64,000 nt of DNA from Thalassobacillus pellis (GCF_016908295.1 NZ_JAFBDO010000001.1:1163676-1227675); one strand, 5' to 3'; shown: positions 50,350 to 59,550, counted from the first letter of the stretch. The notes: a model not told the origin generated them from the sequence alone. Program-made: numbers and translations.

Positions 50350-50399
50350 GCTGCCCATAAGTCTAATTCAGACTTATGGTACAGCCCCTTTCTTTTCTA
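50350..50399. terminator. Terminator-like hairpin after hmp
   Basis: GCTGCCCATAAGTCT and AGACTTATGGTACAGC form a near-perfect stem around AATTC, with a T-rich tail (50388-50399) on the plus strand. It lies beyond the hmp stop. Confidence 0.6.
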
Positions 50400-50419
50400 T
50401 TTATTAAAACTTTATTTCT

Positions 50420-51655
50420 TTAGCTCTCAATATCACCTTTAGGTCCGAAGAACTCGTAGTTGATACGGTCAGCTGGCACGTGCCATTCTTTTAATGCCTT
50501 GTTGACTGCTCTCATGAATCCTTCTGGCCCGCAGAAGTAAAAATCTGCATTCTGCGGTACTACTGACTGAAGCCATGGCAGGTCGATATATCCTTCCTTC
50601 GTGTAGAGCATTGCTTCCATATCTTCTTCAGTCGGAGAATCATAGATGATATAGGTTTTTACGTTTGAAAGTTGATCCGCTTTTTTCATGTCATCCTTTA
50701 AGGCATGGAAGCTGCCGTTGCGAGCTGCGTGAATGAAATGAACTTCACGGTCGGACTTTTCGTTGATAAGGGTTTGGAGCATGCTCATCATCGGTGTCAG
50801 TCCTACTCCACCACTAATGAGGACGAGCGGATTTTTTGATTCCTTATCCAGGAAGAAGTCTCCGGCTGGCGCACTGACAGGAAGAACATCTCCTTTTTTT
50901 ACTTGTTCGTGGAGGAAGGTGGAAACCTTTCCTTCAGGCAGTTCCTCTGTCCCATCCTCCCGTTTCACACTTATCCGGAAATATTCTCTTCCAGGTGAGT
51001 CAGAGAGGCTGTACTGGCGAAGCTGCTCATATTTTTCTCCAGGCATTTGTGCTTTTATGGTTAAATATTGTCCAGGCTTGAAGGTCGGTAAAGCACCGCC
51101 ATCTACAGGCTTTAAATAAAAGGAAGTAATGACATCGCTTTCCTTCACTTTATCAAACACTTCAAAGTCACGGTAACCGACCCAGCCGCCTTTTTTCTCT
51201 TCGGTTTCCTTATACATGGCCGCTTCGACTTGAATAAAGGCTTCTGCAATTTCACCATAAGCGACCCGCCAAGCTTCCATAATATCATCGGTTGCTGCAT
51301 CTCCGAGCACATCTTTAATTGCAAGAAGGAGGTACTTTCCAACAATCGGGTAATGTTCTGGTTTGATATTCAAGCTGCGATGTTTGTTGGCAATTTGTTC
51401 AACAGCCGGCATGATCTGGCTCAAATCATCGATATACTGGGCTGCGGCATATACAGCACCTGCTAGTGCGCGTGGCTGTTTACCTTCTTCTTGATGGGTC
51501 ATATTAAAGATGTTTTTGAGCTCTGGATGCGCTTCAAACATCAATTGATAGAATCGAGTCGTAATTTTCTCTCCATGCTCTGCCAGGACTGGTGCAGTAG
51601 CTTTGACTGTTTTAATCGTCTGTTCATCTAACCTCGTCATTGTTTGAGTAGCCAT
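50420..51655 (-). CDS. hmp: Flavohemoprotein, nitric oxide dioxygenase
   Basis: 411 residues: N-terminal globin (about 1-140), FAD-binding domain (RQYSLSDSPG) and NAD-binding domain (PLVLISGGVGLTPMMSML; YFCGPEGFM). It converts NO and oxygen to nitrate. AAAGGGG precedes the ATG. A perfect NsrR-type operator lies 25 bp upstream, and nsrR is divergently encoded next door. Confidence 0.96.
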   Translation of the reverse strand: MATQTMTRLDEQTIKTVKATAPVLAEHGEKITTRFYQLMFEAHPELKNIFNMTHQEEGKQPRALAGAVYAAAQYIDDLSQIMPAVEQIANKHRSLNIKPEHYPIVGKYLLLAIKDVLGDAATDDIMEAWRVAYGEIAEAFIQVEAAMYKETEEKKGGWVGYRDFEVFDKVKESDVITSFYLKPVDGGALPTFKPGQYLTIKAQMPGEKYEQLRQYSLSDSPGREYFRISVKREDGTEELPEGKVSTFLHEQVKKGDVLPVSAPAGDFFLDKESKNPLVLISGGVGLTPMMSMLQTLINEKSDREVHFIHAARNGSFHALKDDMKKADQLSNVKTYIIYDSPTEEDMEAMLYTKEGYIDLPWLQSVVPQNADFYFCGPEGFMRAVNKALKEWHVPADRINYEFFGPKGDIES

Positions 51656-51680
51656 ATTTTAAATAACCCCTTTACGTATG

Positions 51681-51703
51681 AAAGATGTATTTTGTGTACA
51701 TCT
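51681..51703. promoter_or_regulatory. NsrR operator
   Basis: Perfect inverted repeat AAGATGTA-N7-TACATCTT in the hmp-nsrR gap. The core AAGATG...CATCTT is the known NsrR recognition pattern. It is placed to cover the hmp promoter; NO would release NsrR. Confidence 0.85.
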
Positions 51704-51864
51704 TTATTGTAAAAACAATTTTAGCACTAAAGCAATATTGTAAATACAGGTTTTTGTGACGATTCCGTTAACGTTTCACATGAAACAATTAATTTGTCGA
51801 AAAAGACATTATTATAACGATGTGGTACGATGAGAAAAACAAAGATGAGGGAGTATGACTTTTT

Positions 51865-52305
51865 ATGCGTCTGAAAAAATACACCGACTACGCCTTGCGT
51901 GTATTAATTTACACCGCTTCCAAACCGGAAGGGGAGCTTGCGAGCATCAAAGAAATTTCGAGGGTATTCGACATATCAGAAAACCATTTGGGGAAAATCG
52001 TCCACCAGCTGAACAAATTGGAGCTTATTGAAACCATAAGAGGACGATTAGGCGGACTTAGGCTTGCGAAAAATCCAGAAGAAATAAATATAGGCAGCGT
52101 CGTCCGAACGATGGAAGATGATTTTCTGCTGCTGGAATGCTTCGACAGGGAAAATAATGAATGTGTCATCACGCCTGGCTGTAAGTTGAAGGATGTTTTG
52201 AACGATGCCTTGAAAGCGTTTTTAAACGTTTTGGATCACTATACCCTGGCTGATCTGCTTGAAAACCAGGGGGTTTTGAAACACCTGATGTCCATTGCCG
52301 ATTGA
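51865..52305 (+). CDS. nsrR: Nitric-oxide-sensing repressor NsrR
   Basis: 146 residues, Rrf2 family with N-terminal winged helix. The iron-sulfur ligands are C92, C100 and C106 (LECFDRENNECVITPGC), the same numbering as B. subtilis NsrR. It begins MRLKKYTDYALRVLIY. It represses hmp; the operator lies between the two genes. A strong terminator follows. Confidence 0.95.
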   Translation: MRLKKYTDYALRVLIYTASKPEGELASIKEISRVFDISENHLGKIVHQLNKLELIETIRGRLGGLRLAKNPEEINIGSVVRTMEDDFLLLECFDRENNECVITPGCKLKDVLNDALKAFLNVLDHYTLADLLENQGVLKHLMSIAD

Positions 52306-52310
52306 GAAGG

Positions 52311-52334
52311 AACCGCCTGAGCAGGCGGTTTTTA
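52311..52334 (+). terminator. Terminator after nsrR
   Basis: AACCGCCT and AGGCGGTT close a 4-nt loop, followed by TTTTT. Family A copy A2 begins 7 nt later. Confidence 0.85.
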
Positions 52335-52340
52335 ATTTTA

Positions 52341-52438
52341 CACTTTTAGAAATTTTAACTTTGTAAAAGAATTAAAGTATACGTAAAACTAAGGTTTTCG
52401 TCATAAGGACTTAACGGCAAGCCAAGTTTTTCTAACGT
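52341..52438 (+). repeat. Family A repeat, copy A2
   Basis: CACTTTTAGAAATTTTAACTT, then GTAAAACTAAGGTTTTCGTC and ACGGCAAGCCAAGTTTTTCT. The stem pair C-G of other copies is T-A here. Confidence 0.82.
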
Positions 52439-52589
52439 TCAGGAAGGATATAACCTTAGCAAAGAAGCCTTCAAAGTTGGGAGAATTTTTAAGTTCAAAT
52501 TATAAGAGAAAAACCAGCGTTTCACGAAAGAAAGAGTGAATGAAATTTGATAATAAAAAGGTGAATGATAGACAGGAGTGGGACTTTAT

Positions 52590-53900
52590 ATGGATGATAT
52601 GTATGATGTGATTGGCATCGGAATAGGACCGTTTAATCTGGGGTTGGCCGCACTGATGGATAAAACTGAATTGAATGGTATTTTCTTTGATAAAACTTCT
52701 CAGTTCGACTGGCACCCCGGTATGATGATAGAAAAGATGGATCTCCAGGTACCTTTCCTAGCAGATGTGGTGACTTTGGCAGATCCAACAAGCCCGTATT
52801 CTTATTTAAATTACTTACGTGAGGAAAATCGGTTATTCAAATTTTTCTTTTATAGTGAATTTAAGGTTCCAAGACAGGAATACAACGATTATTTGAAATG
52901 GGTGGTTTCTCGTCTGCAGGGGCTAATGTTTAACCATAAGGTCATCGATGTAGTCGATCACCCTCAGGCGAATGACCCCCATTATGAAGTAATCGTAAAA
53001 GATATAGAGCACGGCATCGAGAAATCCTATCATACCAGGCATGTGGTTATGGGAACTGGCAGTAAACCGCTAATGTTAAAAGATATGACAGGCTTGCCCG
53101 AAGAAGATGTGCTTCATACCAGCAAGTATTTGTACCATAAGGAAAAGCTGCTGAATTCAGAGCACGTAACGATCGTGGGTTCCGGACAAAGTGCAGCAGA
53201 AGTTTTCCTTGATTTACTCCAGGAACAGGAATATCGCGATGATATGCATCTGACCCTGCTGACACGTTCAGCAGGATTATTTCAACTGGAAAGCGCCAAG
53301 CTTGGCCAGGAGTTTTTTTCACCGGATTACGTCGATTATTTTCACGAGCTGCCTTTCGATAAACGAACTGATTCACTGGAGATGCTAGGAAGCCTCCGGA
53401 AAGGAATTGATCCTGATACATTGAAGGGATTATACCGTACACTCTACCATAAGACGACAGGATCAAAAAAAGCGAATATTACAATCCAGCCGATGACAGA
53501 AGTCCAGGAAATCACCACGGCAGGTCAAGGGTATCAGCTGCAATGCCATCAATGGCAAAAGGATTCTCATTTCACCTATATGACAGACAAGGTGGTACTT
53601 GCTACCGGTTATAGACCGCATATCCCTGATTGGTTTCTGGAACGTTTTCAGGATAAAGTCGAATGGGAAGATGATAAGCGGTACCAGGTCACTAGAGATT
53701 TTCGCCTTGTTTTTCATGATGACAGAAACCATCACTTTTTTGTGTCTACTAATCTTACGCATACCCATGGAGCAGGGGCAACGAATCTTGCCCTGGCAAC
53801 CCAGCGGAACATTGAAATCATCAACAAAATAGCTGGTAAACAAATTTATGAAGAGCAGCGGAATACAATTTTTCAGCAGTTCACTATGGAGGATAATTAA
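52590..53900 (+). CDS. L-lysine N6-monooxygenase (siderophore hydroxylase family)
   Basis: 436 residues, IucD/SidA/PvdA-type flavin N-hydroxylase. The FAD motif is IGIGIGPFNLGLAAL, the NADPH motif VTIVGSGQSAAEVFLDLL, and the C-terminal ATGYRPHIPDWF and TNLTHTHGAGATNLALATQR are typical. It hydroxylates the side-chain amine of lysine (or ornithine) for hydroxamate siderophores. No siderophore synthetase or transporter is adjacent, so its pathway partners must lie elsewhere. ATG 52590 follows GGAGTGGGA; GTG 52578 is too close to the ribosome-binding site. Confidence 0.87.
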   Translation: MDDMYDVIGIGIGPFNLGLAALMDKTELNGIFFDKTSQFDWHPGMMIEKMDLQVPFLADVVTLADPTSPYSYLNYLREENRLFKFFFYSEFKVPRQEYNDYLKWVVSRLQGLMFNHKVIDVVDHPQANDPHYEVIVKDIEHGIEKSYHTRHVVMGTGSKPLMLKDMTGLPEEDVLHTSKYLYHKEKLLNSEHVTIVGSGQSAAEVFLDLLQEQEYRDDMHLTLLTRSAGLFQLESAKLGQEFFSPDYVDYFHELPFDKRTDSLEMLGSLRKGIDPDTLKGLYRTLYHKTTGSKKANITIQPMTEVQEITTAGQGYQLQCHQWQKDSHFTYMTDKVVLATGYRPHIPDWFLERFQDKVEWEDDKRYQVTRDFRLVFHDDRNHHFFVSTNLTHTHGAGATNLALATQRNIEIINKIAGKQIYEEQRNTIFQQFTMEDN

Positions 53901-53996
53901 CAAAAATATCCTTTTCCCAGTTTAAATCTTTCCGTTGCGGGTACATCAAAAATGTGACTTCATTAATCATTAAGGAAGATGAAGGAGGATTTTTGT

Positions 53997-54512
53997 ATGG
54001 GTAAGAAAATTGCATGCCTGATGACAGACATGTTTGAGGATGTAGAATATACAGATCCGGCGAAGCAATACCAGGAAGCCGGACATGAAGTAGTAACAAT
54101 CGAGAAGGAATCTGGTAAAGAAGTGACAGGGAAAAATGGTGACGCTAAAGTAAAAATCGATAAAGGAATCGATGACGTGAAGCCGGATGACTTTGATGCT
54201 TTGTTTTTACCAGGCGGTTTTTCTCCGGATCAACTGCGTGCGGATGAGCGATTTGTAAAATTCGCCAAACATTTCATGGATGAGAAAAAGCCGGTTTTTG
54301 CTATTTGCCACGGACCTCAGCTGCTTATTACTGCCAAGACCCTGGAAGGCCGCAAAGCTACCGGATTTACCTCCATTGCAGTGGATATGGAATATGCCGG
54401 TGTTGATTTTCAGGATAAAGAAGTTGTCGTCTGCGGTGATCAGCTCGTAACAAGCCGTAACCCGGATGATATTCCGGCATTCAACCGTGAATCTCTTGCA
54501 CTTCTCGGCTGA
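53997..54512 (+). CDS. DJ-1/PfpI-family general stress protein
   Basis: 171 residues, YfkM/YhbO-like. The nucleophile elbow is AICHGPQLL with the conserved cysteine and following histidine; DDFDALFLPGG contains the nearby acidic site. The family includes deglycase/chaperone-like stress proteins. ATG 53997 follows GAAGGAGG. It stands alone. Confidence 0.9.
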   Translation: MGKKIACLMTDMFEDVEYTDPAKQYQEAGHEVVTIEKESGKEVTGKNGDAKVKIDKGIDDVKPDDFDALFLPGGFSPDQLRADERFVKFAKHFMDEKKPVFAICHGPQLLITAKTLEGRKATGFTSIAVDMEYAGVDFQDKEVVVCGDQLVTSRNPDDIPAFNRESLALLG

Positions 54513-54592
54513 ATAGTAAACTCTGAGACGATAAAAAGAAGGTCTCCCCCTGGTGGCCGCTGAAAAACTGAAGATTTATAAGGTAGATTAAA

Positions 54593-54643
54593 AAAAGGCT
54601 GTCTCAAAAGTCTAAAATAGACTTACGGGCAGCCTCTTGTTTT
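54593..54643 (+). terminator. Terminator-like hairpin
   Basis: AGGCTGTCTCAAAAGTCT and AGACTTACGGGCAGCCT form an imperfect stem, followed by CTTGTTTTT. It lies just left of the IS remnant. Confidence 0.65.
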
Positions 54644-54644
54644 T

Positions 54645-55024
54645 GGCTCTAATATATGTTGGGGTTTTAGAAAATTCGGCAAAAAAAATACACGCAAACT
54701 CCTATAACCTTTAAACTTGAATTGTCGAGAAACAAGCAGTAAAGGAGTTGCGTGTACATGCAGTTTAACATGACTTTGCCAGGATTAGAAGAAGTGAATA
54801 TCACAAAATCTGAGGAAGTGGAGGGTGCTCTTCTTCTTCATATTACGGTTCCAAAGAAGGCCCAACGATGTCCTCTTTGTGGAGAACGTACCAGTCGCAT
54901 ACATGATTACCGTACACAGAAGATTCAACACTTAAAGGTTTTCGAACGGACCAGTTATCTGTTTTATCGTAAAAGACGTTATGTATGTCCGTGTGGGAAG
55001 CGATTCTTAGAACCTGTTTTTTTA
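54645..55024 (+). mobile_element. Remnant of an ISL3-family insertion sequence
   Basis: The left end begins GGCTCTAATATATGTTGGGG, like ISL3 terminal repeats (GGCTCTT...TGGGG). It carries the first 85 or so codons of the transposase, then stops at the border with family A copy A3. No right end is found. Confidence 0.7.
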
Positions 55025-55033
55025 CACTTTTAG
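54758..55033 (+). pseudogene. Truncated ISL3-family transposase
   Basis: The frame starts at ATG 54758 after AAAGGAG and encodes the zinc ribbon of ISL3 transposases (RCPLCGERTSRIHDYRTQKI, YVCPCGKRFLEP). After the proline the reading frame enters the T tract and family A repeat and stops. The DDE catalytic domain (about 300 residues) is missing. Confidence 0.8.
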
Positions 55034-55269
55034 AAAGTTTAACTTTGTTAAAGGATTAAAATATAAGTAAAACTAAGGCTTTCGCTATAAGAACTTAGCG
55101 ATAAGCCAAGTTTTTCTAATTGTTGATACCGGAAAAGTATGGCTGGGATACGATTCCCTTTCCGCAGGGAAGACGTCAAGTCTCCTCGAGCTTCGCCCTG
55201 CGGGGCCGTGCCCACGGCAAGCGATTCGAGAGATTAAACAAACAGCTCCTTAAAATTATAATGGACTTT
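55025..55269. repeat. Mosaic of families A (A3), C and B
   Basis: A3 (55025-55124) has the second hairpin GGCTTTCGCT/AGCGATAAGCC. It passes directly into a reversed, truncated family C unit (to about 55203: TTGTTGATACCGGAAAAGTA...CCCTGCGGGG) and then into the 3' end of family B (55199-55269: GGCCGTGCCCACGGCAAGCG...TTATAATGGACTTTTTT). Confidence 0.78.
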
Positions 55270-55305
55270 TTTCATGGCCTTTCCATTGGGCAGCAATTAT
55301 ATTTA

Positions 55306-55710
55306 TCAAATCTCTATTCTCGCATTTGGACATCGTTCTTTCAGTACTTGCCTTAACCTTTCCTCATCTTTTGGTGCAGAGACGCGGAAGGACTCATTGG
55401 ACCCTGTAACCTCCAGTCTTTTCAATGTCCAGGAAGGGCTTGCCAGTGGATTATAGCTGTAAGTCACCGATCTAATATCATAAAGTGGAAGAGACTTTTT
55501 GATGGGACCGAAATGGGAGTTGAAGGCAACATCGGTAACTTCATGGTATGATTGAAATAACGCCCATATCATAATGGCCTCGATTACAATGATGAGGACC
55601 AGTCCGACCCATCCTTCGTCCGGATCCATATAAGCAAAAATGGCGGCAATGGGGATGAGGATGGTGACAAGTATCACGAGCAAGGGGTTCTTTTTTACGG
55701 CAAATTTCAT
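55306..55710 (-). CDS. PH-domain membrane protein
   Basis: 134 residues. Two N-terminal helices (LLVILVTILIPIAAIFAYM, GLVLIIVIEAIMIWALF) and a bacterial PH-like domain (LPLYDIRSVTYSYNPLASPS, SWTLKRLEVTG, FRVSAPKDEERLRQVL) of the bPH_4/DUF1200 kind. The function is unknown. Confidence 0.78.
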   Translation of the reverse strand: MKFAVKKNPLLVILVTILIPIAAIFAYMDPDEGWVGLVLIIVIEAIMIWALFQSYHEVTDVAFNSHFGPIKKSLPLYDIRSVTYSYNPLASPSWTLKRLEVTGSNESFRVSAPKDEERLRQVLKERCPNARIEI

Positions 55711-55770
55711 TTTTTCACCTCATTCAGAAAGTTAAATATACATAGAAGTTTTTGACGGGAGGAATACGAT

Positions 55771-56541
55771 ATGATTGTCAATCAGTTTGACCAGCATTTT
55801 TTAATGTTTGCCCAACATGATCATGCGCTGGGGTCAGGTGTGCTCGTAGATAATTGGAAGCAGGATTTCCTGATTCGATCTAAACTGAGAGAAGAGGCTG
55901 ACTGGGCTGTTGCCCAGCATGACCGCGCCTGGATTCCCCTCGATAAGCGTCCGATTTGGAACGAGAAGAAAGACCGTCCGTATTCTTTTATTGATTACCC
56001 GCTTCAGGAAAAGCTGGATGCTTATACCCGGGGGATTGACAGCATTGCCAAAGAGTCTTCCTATGCTGCAATGCTTTGTAGTCTTCATTATAGCTCATTT
56101 TTTCCTGCTGACACGAAGGACTCGACTATCCAAGCCTTTCTAGACCATGAGAAAGAGCGGAGGGAAAAGCTGTCTGAAAAGCTGACAATCGATGTACCCA
56201 AAGACCTTTACGATCGTCATTTCAGACGGCTGCAGTTTTGTGATGATCTTTCGTTATATATATGTATGCAGGAGCCTGGTGTCTCGAAGGAAAAGGAGCT
56301 GTCCTGGTTTAAAAACGGCTTTCGCCAATCTTTCGACTTTGCTCCGGATGGGATGATGGCCCACTGGCTGGATTCAGAAACTGTTTCGGTCCAACCGTTT
56401 CCGTTTGAGCGGATTTTTGAACTGAATGTTCCATATCGTATTGTAACAAAGGAGGCAATTGCTCAAAAAGGATTGCAGAAAGCCTGGGAAACAGCAGATA
56501 TAAAAGAGCGTAAGGTGACCCTCGTTCCAGGGAGGAAATGA
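55771..56541 (+). CDS. DUF3891 family protein
   Basis: 256 residues, soluble. It has QHDHALGSG and AQHDRAWIPLD near the start and LQFCDDLSLYIC in the second half: a histidine/aspartate-rich helical family (DUF3891) of unknown function. GACGGGAGG precedes the ATG. It is 3 bp from the acetyltransferase gene, so the two form an operon. Confidence 0.8.
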   Translation: MIVNQFDQHFLMFAQHDHALGSGVLVDNWKQDFLIRSKLREEADWAVAQHDRAWIPLDKRPIWNEKKDRPYSFIDYPLQEKLDAYTRGIDSIAKESSYAAMLCSLHYSSFFPADTKDSTIQAFLDHEKERREKLSEKLTIDVPKDLYDRHFRRLQFCDDLSLYICMQEPGVSKEKELSWFKNGFRQSFDFAPDGMMAHWLDSETVSVQPFPFERIFELNVPYRIVTKEAIAQKGLQKAWETADIKERKVTLVPGRK

Positions 56542-56544
56542 TCT

Positions 56545-57255
56545 ATGTCACTGGAAGCAGAGTTTGGTGTCAAGATATTAAGAGGAAATGACTACGCAGT
56601 AATAGAAGAAGCAGAAAAGGTTCCCTTCGTGAGGTTTGAGGAGTTAATTTATAATGCCAAAAAAAAGCTCGTTCACGAGGAGCTGAAGAAAATTGTCCTC
56701 GTCCTGGAAGGAGATCTTGATCGACTCGTTTTGGAAACGCTAAAGAACGAAGGATTTCAGCATACCAAGAAGCGCTGCCGCTATGAATTTGACTTCCAAA
56801 AGCCTTTTCCCTTTCCTTTAGACAGGCGTATTTGTCTCCAGTCGATTGATGAGATTGGTGAGACTGCTTTTTTATCACTTTGGGAACAGGCTGCCGGTCG
56901 CTCCCAGGCAAAACGAGATTACACCAGTTTAAAAAGCGAGTTAGGCAAAACATACAAAAGATCTTGCTATGGCATTATTCTTGAAGATAAAGGAATCGGA
57001 ATAGCTCTTCCCCATATCGAGCCAGGCACCGAGCAGGAAGGCAGGCTGTTTTTCATCGGTTTGATTCCCGCTTTTCGGGGTAAGGGGTTTGGAGTAGAGG
57101 CTCACCGCCATGCATTATATATCTTAAAAGAACGATTCCTGGCAGAAAATTATGTAGGGATGACCGATGAAGATAACCTTCCAATGAAACAAATCTTTTA
57201 TGCCAATCACTGCATTAAAACAAGTGATGTTAACATATTTACCTATGAAATATAA
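56545..57255 (+). CDS. GNAT-family N-acetyltransferase
   Basis: 236 residues. The C-terminal half has the acetyl-CoA loop in LFFIGLIPAFRGKGFGVEAH (R-G-K-G-F-G). The N-terminal half may be a degenerate second GNAT-like domain. The substrate is unknown. GGAGG of the ribosome-binding site lies inside the end of the DUF3891 gene. Confidence 0.83.
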   Translation: MSLEAEFGVKILRGNDYAVIEEAEKVPFVRFEELIYNAKKKLVHEELKKIVLVLEGDLDRLVLETLKNEGFQHTKKRCRYEFDFQKPFPFPLDRRICLQSIDEIGETAFLSLWEQAAGRSQAKRDYTSLKSELGKTYKRSCYGIILEDKGIGIALPHIEPGTEQEGRLFFIGLIPAFRGKGFGVEAHRHALYILKERFLAENYVGMTDEDNLPMKQIFYANHCIKTSDVNIFTYEI

Positions 57256-57256
57256 A

Positions 57257-57288
57257 GAAGCGGTCCAAAAGTTTGGGCCGCTTTCCTT
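57257..57288. terminator. Bidirectional terminator
   Basis: GAAGCGGTCCAAA and TTTGGGCCGCTTTCC pair around AGT, with a T-rich tail on the plus strand and CTTC on the other. It sits between the convergent acetyltransferase and sleL genes. Confidence 0.7.
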
Positions 57289-57291
57289 ATG

Positions 57292-58584
57292 TCATTCCAA
57301 TTTTTCGACATTGAACTGCTCATTTAACAACACCCAGTTTTGCGGGAAGGATAGCCCCAGTTTCCAATAGCTGACACCTTTCAATCCCAGTTCTTTCACG
57401 AGGTCGAATTTCGCCTGAATGGATCTGGCATCCTCGAACCATACCTCATGGCGGTTCCCTTCGTTATCCTGGTAAAAGTAGAATGGTGCCTGGGCTTCCT
57501 GGTCGTACTGAATAGCGACGTTGTTTTCCCGGGCTCGCTGAATCGCCTGCTGGGGGCTGAGGGCTTCTGCAAACTCCCCGCCTTCAACAAAAGGAAGTGT
57601 CCAGTCATAACCATAAAGGTTCTGCCCTAGCAAGATCTTTTCTGCCGGCATCTCGGTAAGGGCATACTCGACTACTTCACGCACTGGACCAATTGGTGAC
57701 ACGGCCATGGGAGGTCCCCCGCTGTATCCCCATTCGTACGTCATCAAAACGACAAAATCGACAATTTCCCCATGGGCAGCATAGTCATGTGCTTCATACC
57801 ATGCCCCCTCTTGCTCTGCACTTGTTTTTGGGGCAAGGGCAGTGGAAAGGAGAAAACCTTCCTGGCTGAGACGTTGTTTGGCTTTTCTTAAAAAGTTATT
57901 GTAGTCCTCACGGTTCTCAGGAGGCAAAAATTCAAAGTCAAAATGGACGTCCCTGTAACCGCCTTCCCGTGCAGTTGTCACAATATTATCAAGCAGTGTA
58001 TTCTGGACGTTTTCATTTGTTAAAATCGTCCTGCCTAACTCTGCGCTGAACCCTTCATCAGTAAGGTTAGTTACAACGAGCATCAGGGCCGTATTATTTT
58101 CTTCAGCAATTTGCCTGAAGTTATTAAGCGGTGGTGCTTCCAGACTTCCATCTTCCTGAACCCGGTAGCTGAATGGTGCCAGGTAAGTCAGAAGAGGACT
58201 TCGCATCCTGGCTGCGCCCTCCAGCGTTGGGGAAACTTCGCCTCCTGTCGGCTCAATATAGGCATTGAAAGTAGCTGTTGTTTTTGGCTGTGGGGGAATG
58301 TATAACCGGAGCCCGACCTGCAATATAGTATCGGTAGAAATCCCGTTGATTTCCGCAAGCTGTTCGGCTGTTGTATTGAAACGCTGGGCAATGGAATATA
58401 AACTGTCGCCCGGCTGGACAAAATAGAACTGACCGACGATTGGAATGACCAGTGCCTGACCGACGACAAGCTGACCGGGTGCTTCCAACTCATTGGCATC
58501 AATAATCGCCTGGGGAGTTGAATTATATAAATTAGCGATCGCAAATAGACTCTCTCCACTTTGTACAACATGAATCTGCATCAT
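57292..58584 (-). CDS. sleL: Spore cortex-fragment lytic enzyme, N-acetylglucosaminidase
   Basis: 430 residues. Two LysM domains (residues 3-48, 52-96) and a GH18 domain with the catalytic segment VHFDFEFLPPENREDYNNF. No signal peptide, as in SleL/YaaH. It matches B. subtilis YaaH in size and layout, and the next gene is tadA, so it is the orthologue in position. ATG 58584 follows AAAGGAG. Confidence 0.93.
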   Translation of the reverse strand: MMQIHVVQSGESLFAIANLYNSTPQAIIDANELEAPGQLVVGQALVIPIVGQFYFVQPGDSLYSIAQRFNTTAEQLAEINGISTDTILQVGLRLYIPPQPKTTATFNAYIEPTGGEVSPTLEGAARMRSPLLTYLAPFSYRVQEDGSLEAPPLNNFRQIAEENNTALMLVVTNLTDEGFSAELGRTILTNENVQNTLLDNIVTTAREGGYRDVHFDFEFLPPENREDYNNFLRKAKQRLSQEGFLLSTALAPKTSAEQEGAWYEAHDYAAHGEIVDFVVLMTYEWGYSGGPPMAVSPIGPVREVVEYALTEMPAEKILLGQNLYGYDWTLPFVEGGEFAEALSPQQAIQRARENNVAIQYDQEAQAPFYFYQDNEGNRHEVWFEDARSIQAKFDLVKELGLKGVSYWKLGLSFPQNWVLLNEQFNVEKLE

Positions 58585-58712
58585 GCCACTCCTTTCCTGA
58601 ATTAGTCCTTTATCAGTTTATGAACAGGATAGGAACGATTATGATTTGATTGGGCAGAATAATTGATACTTGCACCTGCATAGTAAATTAGCGATACTAA
58701 AAGAAGTTGTAA

Positions 58713-59237
<525 letters not shown>

Positions 59238-59245
59238 TTTTATCA

Positions 59246-59274
59246 TTGATTTTATACCGAAAAATAGTTATACT
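59246..59274 (+). promoter_or_regulatory. Promoter of SRP RNA
   Basis: TTGATT (59246-59251), 17-bp spacer, TATACT (59269-59274), 7 bp before the RNA. Confidence 0.75.
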
Positions 59275-59280
59275 GTAATA

Positions 59281-59550
59281 TGCCGTGCTAAGCGGGGAGG
59301 TAGCGGTGCCCTGTACTCGCAATCCGCTATAGCGAGGCCGAATTCCCACCCGAGGTGGTGTGGCCTTAAGGTCTGCCTCAAGTTAGTGGTGTTGACACCC
59401 AGGTCCTGCGCAACGGGAACCAGCGAACCCTGTCAGGTCCGGAAGGAAGCAGCAGTAAGCTGACCATCTCGTGTGCCGCGGGAGTGCCTGGGTCGAGCCA
59501 TGAGCTTGAGTAACGCTTAGGGCTGCACCATCGACGGTGGGTGCACGGCT
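59281..59550 (+). ncRNA. ffs: Signal recognition particle RNA (scRNA/6S-like, long Bacillus form)
   Basis: About 270 nt with Alu-like 5' domain (GGGGAGGTAGCGGTGCCCTG) and the conserved SRP54-binding helix (GTCAGGTCCGGAAGGAAGCA, loop GGAA region). The ends GCCGTGC and GCACGGC pair. It closely follows the B. subtilis scr sequence as I recall it and lies between tadA and dnaX. Confidence 0.95.

Noticed and set aside
52541..52560. Fur box upstream of the lysine N-hydroxylase gene
   Set aside because: TTTGATAATAAAAAGG resembles only half of a Fur site; the second half is missing.
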